This document shows positions 44,484-52,109 of a stretch of 64,000 nucleotides of DNA, one piece after another (the first letter of the stretch is position 1; the number at the start of each line of letters is the position of its first letter). The notes beneath the pieces are model-generated. The model was not told where the DNA came from and ran no database searches. It worked only from the letters and a program-made list of their open reading frames with translations. This DNA is from Pirellulimonas nuda. GTDB lineage: Bacteria > Planctomycetota > Planctomycetia > Pirellulales > Lacipirellulaceae. The stretch spans positions 5,492,905 through 5,556,904 of the forward strand of contig NZ_CP036291.1 of NCBI RefSeq assembly GCF_007750855.1, read 5' to 3'. The position numbers and the translations under genes are program-made.

Positions 44484-45425
44484 CGCACCGGCGATCGCAC
44501 GCGTCGTAGACAGCGCCCGACGGTTGCCGCGTGCGTCTGACTCGCGGCACGCCTCCCCGTTGAGCCGTTCTCGAAACGCCCGTGTCAACAGTTGCACGGG
44601 CCTCCGACCGACGTTTCACGACAAGCAGGGCGGCGATCGCTGGACCCGCACGGGCTAATCTCTTCGGCATCGGCTCTACTTCCTATGCGTTCGGTCAGCT
44701 CGGGTCCGTGTGGATCGCACCCCAGTTGGCGCCACGCGCTGCAGTTTTTAGCAGACCCCGTTCACATAACTGGTCGGAACTTGGGCCGCTCTACGAGAAA
44801 GCCTTGGCAGGTGGTATTTCTCGATGCAGGTAACCGGCACGCCCGCCGTGTCTAGCGCGTGGTGATTCCCCGGCACTTTGTCGTGCTTTGCAAGGGACCG
44901 AGCGGTAGGATCGCCAAGCGTGCCATTTGTCAGGGGGCGCTTTCAGGCCCGATACGGATGGGCGCGTCAAGATCGCCATGAATGTCGATCAATTCTTCGT
45001 GCTGGCGGCTGCATCAGCCGCGGCGGCCGAGGGGCTAGGCTAAGTCCCCGCGGTGGACATCACCTCCCTCAGATCCGGCGCCCGCGACGTTCCCCGAGTC
45101 GGACCATCCGGTTGGGGGGGTGCTTCCGACCAGAAGCCGCAGCGGTGCTGGAGACCTCTGTAGTTGCGCCGACGCACCGAGGAGGGGCGGCGGGGCCGTT
45201 CAAGGCCGTGCTGGCCACTCGTCCCGCCCGAGGATGTGGCTCAGTGACCGCCGGGTCTCTTTGGGGTGGCAAGGCGATGGCGTTTCCCGGGCCCCACCGG
45301 GGGCCGCTGAGCACCGCGGGTCTGCCCGGGGCAGCGACCCCAGGGCCCAAGGGGCCCAATCCAGCCCACAGACGCGTAGCGTCAAGCGGCTGGCGAGGGC
45401 CGGGCGGGCCCGGTCCCGGACCTCC
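44484..45425. other. Gene-free gap of about 950 bases
   Basis: No convincing coding frame on either strand. From 45180 onward the sequence is extremely GC-rich with runs such as GGGCCCCACCGGGGGCC. Longer open frames here are low-complexity and not protein-like. It includes the left part of the IS66-like scrap described separately. Confidence 0.5.
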
Positions 45426-45506
45426 GCCCCGCCCCAACGGCAGCGGCGAGTTCCACGGCGGCTTGCCGAGCCGCGACTTCAGCTCGAAGATCGTCGCCTC
45501 CAGTTC
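45426..45506 (-). pseudogene. Scrap of an IS66-family transposase N-terminus
   Basis: On the minus strand the frame gives ELEATIFELKSRLGKPPW and NSPLPLGRGGG. This matches the conserved coiled-coil and NSS-P-P region that opens IS66-type transposases (LEARIAELEARLGQ..NSSLPPS). No catalytic DDE part follows and no terminal repeats can be seen, so it is an old fragment. The match is short, hence moderate confidence. Confidence 0.45.
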
Positions 45507-45677
45507 CGCCGGTCCTCGCCGGGGTGCGAACGGCAGCCGCGCAAGAGATGGCGTGAATCCGAAGCCGCTAACCGCTAAAACCACCTCACGCCGATTGCCC
45601 CCCGCGCTGGGCCGCACTCCCGCCGTCTACTGGCCATAGGCGGAGCCTTCTTAGAACCAAGCTAGACGGCCCGGATC

Positions 45678-46502
45678 ATGGTGAAGCTAATCGCTTGGAA
45701 CATCGCTCGCCGGGCCGAAGCATGGCGGTACCTTCTGGACACCGACGCCGACGTCGCCCTGCTCCAAGAGGCCGCGGCGCCTCCGGCTGACGTTGCGCGG
45801 CGGCTCGATATCGATCCAGCCCCCTGGCAGACAGCTGGCGCTGGAGTGAACCGGACCTGGCGGGCGGCGACGGTCAGACTCTCCAGCCGAGTAGAAGTAC
45901 AGTGGGTGGAGTCGAAGCCGGTGGCAGACGCCTCACCCGGCGAACTGGCGGTAAGCCGACCGGGCACTTTGTCCGCAGCGATCGTGACGCCCCCAAACGG
46001 CAGGCCCTTTGTGGTCGCTTCGATGTACGCTCCTTGGGAGAGGCCGCACGCCACAACCGAAAGCAGATAGATCTACGCAGACGCGTCGGCCCATCGCGTC
46101 ATCTCCGACCTTTCAGCATTAGTGGGCCAGCAAGAGGGCCATCGGATAATCGCGGCGGGCGATCTCAACCTCCTGAACGGGTACGGCGAGCATGGGAACG
46201 CGTACTGGGCAGACCGGTACGCGAGCGTCTTCGCGAGGATGGAGGCGCTGGGCCTGCCCTTCGTGGGTCCGCAGGCGCCGGCGGGCCGACTCGCCGAACC
46301 TTGGCCGAAAGAATTGCCCCGGGAGAGCAGGAACGTCCCTACGTACTATACGACCCGCCACACCCCGGCCACCGCCACACGGCAGCTCGACTTTGTGTTC
46401 GCTTCGAGGGGCTTTGCGTAGCACGTGCGCGTGCGTGCGCTGAACGAGGTTGAACGGTGGGGCCCCAGTGACCATTGCCGCGTCGAGATCGAGGTTTCAT
46501 GA
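45678..46502 (+). pseudogene. Endonuclease/exonuclease/phosphatase-family gene with two internal amber codons
   Basis: One continuous frame from ATG 45678 to TGA 46500-46502 would encode 274 codons with a normal family layout. It has KLIAWNIARR at the start, DADVALLQEA with the catalytic glutamate, IIAAGDLNLLNGYGEHGN with the GDLN motif, TTRHTPATATRQLDFVFAS and finally WGPSDHCRVEIEV with the SDH motif. The frame is interrupted by TAG at 46068-46070 and TAG at 46419-46421, with no frameshift between. Several neighbouring genes end in TAG, so recoding is unlikely. Best read as a recent pseudogene, since little other damage is visible. Catalytic residues are all present apart from the stops. Confidence 0.7.
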
Positions 46503-46601
46503 TCATGGCGGCACGACGACCGTGTACCAATGGTTTCTGCCGGCCGTCGGCTGCGCGGCCCGCCGCTGGACTGGAGTGTTCGGCCCAAATGGCTGGTGGC
46601 G

Positions 46602-46904
46602 ATGCGGATGGTGACGTTCGATCAACTGATGGCGATGTGGGCGTGGGACGCGATCCCCAACTGCCCGGGCAGGTTCAAGCTCAGCGGCGGGCCTACGGCC
46701 CTGCTCGTCAGTGACCTAGTCGGGTGTGACGTTGAACTGCGTACCTATTCGGCGCCACCGGCCAGAGACACCATTTTCGTCGCGGTGCTCGGCGACTTCG
46801 GGATCATCAGCTACAGGCGTGCTGACGGCCTGTTTGTCCATACCCTGAACACGCCGGCCGGCCTCCAGCGTAAGCTGCTGAGCCTTGGCATCACGAACCA
46901 GTAG
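46602..46904 (+). CDS. Hypothetical protein of 100 residues
   Basis: Starts MRMVTFDQLMAMWAWDAI and continues NCPGRFKLSGGPTAL, RDTIFVAVLGDFGIISYRR, LFVHTLNTPAGLQRKLLSLG. It has a balanced composition and a defined secondary structure pattern, unlike the noise around it. It resembles a small uncharacterised protein type that I recall from planctomycetes, with the C-terminal HTLNTPxGxxRKLxxLGI ending, but no function is known to me. ATG at 46602 is chosen; a longer frame from 46530 adds an unlikely basic leader. It follows the amber-broken gene by 100 bases. Confidence 0.55.
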   Translation: MRMVTFDQLMAMWAWDAIPNCPGRFKLSGGPTALLVSDLVGCDVELRTYSAPPARDTIFVAVLGDFGIISYRRADGLFVHTLNTPAGLQRKLLSLGITNQ

Positions 46905-47120
46905 CCATGGGCTATTCCTGTTGCCGCCGAAGTGCGTCTTCAAGCCGACCAAGCGGGCGCTGGCCGAAGTGGAGCGTCGGCGCAAGTGGGTGACGGCCGC
47001 TCGGCCGCGGGTTGACTTGAGTCAGGCGTTTGCCGCACAAGGAGCGTGCCCTTGCTAGTAGCAGGTGCCGCGTTGCCAATCTATAGCGAGCGCAAGGTGG
47101 TAGACCCGGAGGCCGATCTG

Positions 47121-47223
47121 AGGCCCCCACGCGCCCACTGGGGCGCGGCTGGGCCCTTGCGCGGCTTGGAGAGCGCCCCCGCGGCTCGACGCGCCTGGGC
47201 GCGCGCAGCGCGCTGTGGGCGCA
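47121..47223 (+). repeat. GC-rich about 105-bp direct repeat, copy 3 of 7
   Basis: Core AGGCCCCCACGCGCCC through GCGCGCAGCGCG and GGGCGCA. The left flank GAGGCCGATCTG is shared with copy 4 (GAGGCCGACCTG), while the right flank is shared with copy 6, as part of the longer duplication at 47225-47545. Confidence 0.78.
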
Positions 47224-47224
47224 G

Positions 47225-47545
47225 GTGACCGAAGCGGCGCCCACAAGATCCTGGTGTCATCGAGCAGCTCTTCGCAGCCCAGGTCCACTCACCGCGACCG
47301 GCAGGCCCCGCCCGTCAGGGCCCCCGCCGACTGCATCGGCTGGAGCCCAGCATGATGTCTCTACTGCTCAACTCCCTGTCCTGGATTCTTAGGCAGCGAA
47401 GGAACTACCGGGGCCCTCGGAGCGTCTGTCGCAGAGGCGACCACTTCCTCGGCTCATCGAACCACTTCCCGCGACAACTCGGATGACGCGAGCCATCACG
47501 CTGACGCTTCTGTTGCTGCTCTATGCGTTCTTGCCCCGCCCGGCG
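47225..47545 (+). repeat. Diverged duplicate of the DUF4139 gene's 5' region
   Basis: GTGTCATCGAGCAGCTCTTC, CCACTCACCGCGACCGGCA, CTGGATTCTTAGGCAGCG, GGAACTAC, GGAGCGTCTG and CGGCTCATCGA occur here in the same order and spacing as at 57620-57905 upstream of the DUF4139 gene. The match continues into the signal peptide. Together with repeat copy 3 versus copy 6, the similar segment spans over 400 bp. Confidence 0.7.
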
Positions 47546-47569
47546 GCCACTACGCCAGGATCGGCGTGA
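47483..47569 (+). pseudogene. Truncated duplicate of a DUF4139 gene start
   Basis: A 28-codon frame, MTRAITLTLLLLLYAFLPR and a short tail ending in TGA at 47567-47569. It is almost the same signal peptide as the DUF4139 protein at 57863 (MTRTLTLTLLLLYAF). Similarity ends after about 20 codons, at the edge of the minus-strand DUF1501 gene, whose last bases it overlaps. It is the start of a lost gene copy rather than a functional peptide. Confidence 0.55.
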
Positions 47570-48956
47570 TGACCTCGCCTGACACGTCGGTCAGGCGGAA
47601 ATTGCGTCCGCTGTGGTGGTAGGTCAGGCGTTCGTGCTGGATCCCCATCAGGTGTAAGACCGTGGCGTGCAGGTCGGGGACGCTGACCGGGTGCTGGGCG
47701 ACGTGGTAGCCGAAGTCGTCGGTCTCCCCCACGCTGGTCCCCCCAAGGACGCCGCCGCCGGCCATCCAGACCAGGAACCCGTACGGGTTGTGGTCGCGAC
47801 CGACCCCTTTTTGAGAAACGGGCAGCCGGCCGAACTCTCCCCCCCAAACCACCAGCGTTGTTTCGAGTAGGCCTCGCTGCTTGAGGTCCTTCAGCAGCGC
47901 CGCGACCGGCTTGTCCGTCATCCGCGCCAGCTCGTCGTGGTTCTTTTTGAGATTGTCGTGGGCGTCCCAGTGGTCCGCAGGGTAGGCCTGCACGAACCGC
48001 ACGCCACGCTCCACCAGCCGGCGGGCCAGCAGCAGCTTCTGGCCGTAGTCGCGGGTCGGTTCTTCTTCCATACCGTACATCTGCTTGGTGGCCGTGGTCT
48101 CCTCGCTCAGATCAACGGCGCGGGCCGCCTCGAACTGCATACGGTACGCCAGCTCGAAGCTGGCGATGCGGGCCTCGAGGTCGCGCTCCGCCGGGTGGGC
48201 TTCCAGGTGCTGCTGGTTGAGCCGCAGCGCCAAATCGAGTTGGGCGCGTTGCTGAGCGTCGGAAAGATCGGCGGGGCGGCGGAGGTTAAGGATTGGTTGG
48301 TCCCCGCCCCGGAAGGTAGTCCCCTGAAACGCGCTCGGGAGGAACCCGGCGCCCCAGTTCAGCGCGCCCCCCTTCGAGCCAACTTGCTTGGGTAGTACCA
48401 CAAAGCCGGGCAGGTCTGTGTTCTCCGAGCCCAGCCCGTAGGTGACCCAGGCGCCCGCGCTCGGGAACCCGGGACGGGCGTACCCGGTGTTCATCTGGTA
48501 CATCGCCGGGGCGTGGCTGTTCGACTCACAGTGCATGCTCTTAATAAACGCAATGTCATCGACGCAAGCCGTGATCTCCGGCATCACGTCGGAGACCCAC
48601 GCCCCCGATTCTCCGTACTGCGCGAACTTGTAGGGCGACTTCATCAGCGGCCCGGGGCTGCCGAAGAAGGGATCGACCCCCGGCAGTTGCTGGCCGGCGC
48701 GGCGAGTGAGCATGGGCTTGGGGTCGAACAGGTCGAACGCGCTCGGCCCCCCTTCCTGGAAGAGCCAGATGATCGACTTCGCCTTGGGAGCGGTGCGGGT
48801 CGGCTTGGCCCGAGCGGGGTTAGCGACGGTCGAAGCAGACGCCCCTCCCCCCATCAAGTCGGCCAGCGCGAGCGCCCCCAGCCCCATGCCGGCGCCGCGC
48901 AGCATGTCGCGCCGCGATAGGAACGAAGATTGGCCAGAGTTGCAGAGGTTGGGCAT
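47550..48956 (-). CDS. DUF1501 protein with Tat signal
   Basis: A 468-residue DUF1501 protein. The N-terminus has a twin-arginine export signal (LSRRDMLRGAGMGLGALAL), so it is probably folded and loaded in the cytoplasm. Family blocks include AKSIIWLFQEGGPSAFDLF, FIKSMHCESNSHAPAM, GFPSAGAWVTYGLGSE, LPGFVVL and VVWGGEFGRLPVSQKGVGRD. The fold belongs to the alkaline-phosphatase/sulfatase superfamily, but no formylglycine motif is seen. It is encoded downstream of a DUF1549/DUF1553 gene in the usual planctomycete order, separated by 119 bases. Start ATG at 48956. Role unknown; it often accompanies carbohydrate-degradation loci. Confidence 0.9.
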   Translation of the reverse strand: MPNLCNSGQSSFLSRRDMLRGAGMGLGALALADLMGGGASASTVANPARAKPTRTAPKAKSIIWLFQEGGPSAFDLFDPKPMLTRRAGQQLPGVDPFFGSPGPLMKSPYKFAQYGESGAWVSDVMPEITACVDDIAFIKSMHCESNSHAPAMYQMNTGYARPGFPSAGAWVTYGLGSENTDLPGFVVLPKQVGSKGGALNWGAGFLPSAFQGTTFRGGDQPILNLRRPADLSDAQQRAQLDLALRLNQQHLEAHPAERDLEARIASFELAYRMQFEAARAVDLSEETTATKQMYGMEEEPTRDYGQKLLLARRLVERGVRFVQAYPADHWDAHDNLKKNHDELARMTDKPVAALLKDLKQRGLLETTLVVWGGEFGRLPVSQKGVGRDHNPYGFLVWMAGGGVLGGTSVGETDDFGYHVAQHPVSVPDLHATVLHLMGIQHERLTYHHSGRNFRLTDVSGEVITPILA

Positions 48957-49075
48957 GATTGAAATCGTCAGAGAAAGGTAGGCAAACCACCAAGGACGCC
49001 ACGGCGCACGGAGGACGCACTGGTGCTTCCTTTTCCTTCGTGCTTCTTGGCGTCCTTTTTGGTTGGGTTTTCTTC

Positions 49076-51352
49076 CTAGTCGATGTAGTGAAACTCGTTC
49101 AGCGCGAACAGCAATTGACACATATCTGCCAGCGCCGCCTGCTGCTTTCCCTCCCGCAAACCGGCCTGTTGCTCGAGGAACGCCAAGCACTCGGCCCGCT
49201 CATCCACGGTCGGTGGGCGGTTGAGGGCTAGCTCGTAGGCGCGGTCGAGCTGTGCTGTCGGGTCTGCGCCCACTTCGTTTACCACGCGCTCGGCGAGTCG
49301 GGCGCCGCAGTCGCGGACGAACTCGTTGTTCATCAGCAACAGCGCCTGGGGCGCCACGGTGGTCTGAATGCGGCAGCCGCAGCTCGCGCTGGGGTCGGCG
49401 CCGTCGAAGGTTTGCGTCAGCGGGTTGGGGACGGTCCGTTTCACGAACGCGTAGACCGTGCGGCGGTAGAGCTGCAGGCTCTCGGTCGCCGTGCTGGGGT
49501 AGGGTTTGGCGACCATCGAGAGCTGCATTACCTTGGGGATCGGCAGCCGGACGGGGGGGCCGTACATCTCGTCGTTCAGCTTGCCCACGATGAGCAGCAT
49601 GGCGTCGCGGAGCGCCTCGGACTCCAGCCGCACCGCGGGCTTGCGGCTCCAGAGGCGGTTCTCGGGGTCAGATCGGGCGGCCTCGGGCGATTGTTGGCCG
49701 GTCTGGCGGTAGACCGCGCTCTGCATGATGAGCCGGTGCATCGCCTTGAGCGACCAGTGCCGTCGGACCAGCTCGCCGGCGAGCCAGTCGAGCAGCTCGG
49801 GCGCAGCGGGCGTATCGCCAGCGATGCCGAAGTCGCTCGGGGTGCGCACCAGTCCCTCGCCGAAATGGTAGTGCCACAGCCGGTTGGCCATCACGCGGGC
49901 CAGCAACGCGCCGCCGCCCGCATCGACGTCGGTCATCCAGTGCGCGAGTGCGGCACGCTGGTGGGTGGTCTTCGCCTCGGCGGGTCGCTGCAACGATACG
50001 AACTGCGTGCCGGTAAGGGCGTGCAGGAAGGCGTTTGTCGGGACCGGCGCCTCGGGGTTCTCGATGCTGCCGCGCGCCATCAGCGGGCTCGGGGTCGGCT
50101 GGGCAGACTGATCGACGTACACCAACGCCTTCGGCGGGGCCGGGGGCTGTGCGGCAATCACCCCCCGGTGTTCGGCCAGCAGCCCGTCGAGCCGCTCACG
50201 CATTGCAACGGGCGCCGCGTCGCGGAGCGGGCCGGCCAGGCTCACAAGCAGCGCCCGCCCTCCGCCCAGCAAAGCGTCGATCTCCAAATACCGCCGCTGG
50301 GCCTGCTTGCTGAGCAGCTTGTCGCCGCGGTTGATCATGATCTGGCGGAGACGCGCCTCGGTCAGACTCTTGCCTGCCGGCCCCTTCGGCCGAATCTGTT
50401 CCAGCAGCGCGAGCGACTCCTGCTCGATTAACCTCCGCTGCTCGGCGACGAGCCGGGCCGCTTCGGGGCCACTCATTTCCACCCACTCGGCCAGCGCGTG
50501 GTCCAGCTCCGCGCTGCGTGTCCGCCAAGTGGCGAGCTGCTTTGCTGCGTCGCGGTCTGTCAGCTCTCTTTCGCCCCGCGCGCCGCTCAGGAAGACGCCA
50601 ACCAGGCCGTAGTACTCCGCCTGCGTGACCGGGTCGTTCTTGTGGTCGTGGCAGCGGGCGCAGCCGACGGTCAGGCCGAGCATCCCCGAGCCGACGGTCG
50701 AGACAATGTCGTCTAGCTCGTCGTAGCGCGTGATGAGGCGGTTGGTCTTGGTCCCCTCGATGCGTTCCTTGGGGCCAACCGCGGCCAGGCCCGTGGCTGC
50801 CAGCGCGTCGGGGTCGCCCGGCGCCAGCTCGTCGCCGGCGATCTGCCAGCCGACGAACCGGTCGTAGGGCATGTCGGCGTTGAGGGCGCGGATCACGAAG
50901 TCGCGGTAGTGGTAAGCGCCGGGTGTGTCGTCGTCGTAGCGGTAGCCCATGCTGTCGCCGTAGCGGGCGAGGTCGAGCCAGTGCCGACCCCACCGCTCGC
51001 CGTATCGCGGGCTAGCGAGCAAGCGATCGATGAGCCGGTCGTAGGCGTCGGTCGCCGGGTCGGAGACGAACGCCTCGACCTCTTTGGGCGTAGGAGGCAG
51101 CCCGTGCAGGTCGTAGGTTGCGCGGCGGATCAGCGTGCGGCGATCGGCCTCGGGGTTGGGCGTCAGCCCCGCCGCCAGCTGGCGGGCGCGGAGGAAGCGG
51201 TCGACTTCCGTCCGCGACCAAGCGTCTCCCGAGGTGATCGGCGGCGCAGGGTCGCGAAGGGGCTCAAACGCCCAATGCTTGGCGTCGTCTGCGCCCCGCA
51301 AGAGAGCTGCGGGCAGCAGCACGAAAACGGCAGCCGATCGAAGCATGGGCAT
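49076..51352 (-). CDS. DUF1549/DUF1553 protein (PSD1-type)
   Basis: A 758-residue exported protein with a signal peptide (MLRSAAVFVLLPAALLRG). DUF1549 occupies roughly 45-260: RTEVDRFLRARQLAAGLTP, RRATYDLHGLPPTP, YGERWGRHWLDLARYGDS and a CARCHDHKNDP motif, which contains CxxCH and could bind heme. DUF1553 follows at about 440-720: RVMANRLWHYHFGEGLVRTP, RLESEALRDAMLLIVGKLND, PQALLLMNNEFVRD. The separate N-terminal cytochrome domain found in many relatives is missing. It is always paired with a DUF1501 gene, as here; the pair's biochemical role is unknown. Confidence 0.9.
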   Translation of the reverse strand: MPMLRSAAVFVLLPAALLRGADDAKHWAFEPLRDPAPPITSGDAWSRTEVDRFLRARQLAAGLTPNPEADRRTLIRRATYDLHGLPPTPKEVEAFVSDPATDAYDRLIDRLLASPRYGERWGRHWLDLARYGDSMGYRYDDDTPGAYHYRDFVIRALNADMPYDRFVGWQIAGDELAPGDPDALAATGLAAVGPKERIEGTKTNRLITRYDELDDIVSTVGSGMLGLTVGCARCHDHKNDPVTQAEYYGLVGVFLSGARGERELTDRDAAKQLATWRTRSAELDHALAEWVEMSGPEAARLVAEQRRLIEQESLALLEQIRPKGPAGKSLTEARLRQIMINRGDKLLSKQAQRRYLEIDALLGGGRALLVSLAGPLRDAAPVAMRERLDGLLAEHRGVIAAQPPAPPKALVYVDQSAQPTPSPLMARGSIENPEAPVPTNAFLHALTGTQFVSLQRPAEAKTTHQRAALAHWMTDVDAGGGALLARVMANRLWHYHFGEGLVRTPSDFGIAGDTPAAPELLDWLAGELVRRHWSLKAMHRLIMQSAVYRQTGQQSPEAARSDPENRLWSRKPAVRLESEALRDAMLLIVGKLNDEMYGPPVRLPIPKVMQLSMVAKPYPSTATESLQLYRRTVYAFVKRTVPNPLTQTFDGADPSASCGCRIQTTVAPQALLLMNNEFVRDCGARLAERVVNEVGADPTAQLDRAYELALNRPPTVDERAECLAFLEQQAGLREGKQQAALADMCQLLFALNEFHYID

Positions 51353-51800
51353 CGCAATTGCACCGCGGGAGAAGAGGAGACCGCGTCTGACCTCGATTCT
51401 AGCGACGTGGCGCCTCGTTTGTCACGTCCACATGGCGCTTGAGGCATCGGAAATGCGCCACTCCACGTGGGGGTTGCCCACCCCGCGGGGGGAGTCATGT
51501 TGCACGTTCTGAACCGAATATACTCGAAGGGAACGGCTTGGTCGCTTCGGTGGATGCCGAGTAGCCCCAACCAATCCAATCCAAGAGAGGCCGCCCCTGA
51601 TGAAAGGCGCTACATTCACCACGCCCAAGGGCGAGATCCGCGTCAGGAGCCGCGGGATGAACCAATCAAATTGGGCGCTGGCCGCAACAGCGGTGCGCTC
51701 GAGCCGGTCCCGCGTGGTGGCATGCCGGCGCTAGCGAGAGTCGGTCGCCGCATCGCGAACCTCTGGCCAGCCGAAGGCGGCAGATCTGGAGGCCGACCTG
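51353..51800. other. Gap without a supported gene
   Basis: Upstream region of the DUF1553 gene. At about 51600 an ATG opens a frame of 44 codons (MKGATFTTPKGEIRVRSRG) on the plus strand that ends in TAG; it is too short and isolated to call. The remainder leads into repeat copy 4. Confidence 0.35.
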
Positions 51801-51903
51801 AGGCCCCCACGCGTGCAAGGCGGCGCACCCGGGCCCTTGTGCGGCAGGAAGGGCGGCAGGGCGGCCCAACGCGCCTAGGCGCGCGCAGCGCGCTGTGGGC
51901 GCA
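51801..51903 (+). repeat. GC-rich about 105-bp direct repeat, copy 4 of 7
   Basis: AGGCCCCCACGCGTGC through GGCGCGCGCAGCGCGCTG and GGGCGCA. The most diverged in its left third (GCAAGGCGGCGCACCC in place of CCGCTGGGGCGCAGTT), the same in the GC-palindromic right third. Confidence 0.75.
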
Positions 51904-52109
51904 GGTGGCCGGCCTAGCTCGCGTTGATGCACCAGGCAACAAGTCCTTCACGATACGGGCGGGGTCCTATGGCGCCCAGAGCAGGAGGAAGGCCAGAGCC
52001 TTGAGGTCCACCACAGACCAGAGCGCCGGCTCAAACCCGCCTCTTCCTTTGCGTGGCGTCGTGATCGCCATGACGCGTCGGGGCGCCCCCAACGACACCG
52101 TTGCGTGCG

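Noticed and set aside
44878-45639. Open frame of about 250 codons on the plus strand
   Set aside because: Low-complexity G/P/R-rich composition caused by GC bias. The opposite strand gives a better match (IS66-like scrap), and no motif or ribosome site supports this frame.
45678-46502. Amber recoding (pyrrolysine or suppressor) in the nuclease-family gene
   Set aside because: TAG ends several nearby intact genes, and no supporting tRNA or synthetase is visible in the window.
51967-52109. Minus-strand peptide MAITTPRKGRGGFEPALW and onward
   Set aside because: Only about 34 codons, directly upstream of no partner and without a family; possibly a spurious frame.
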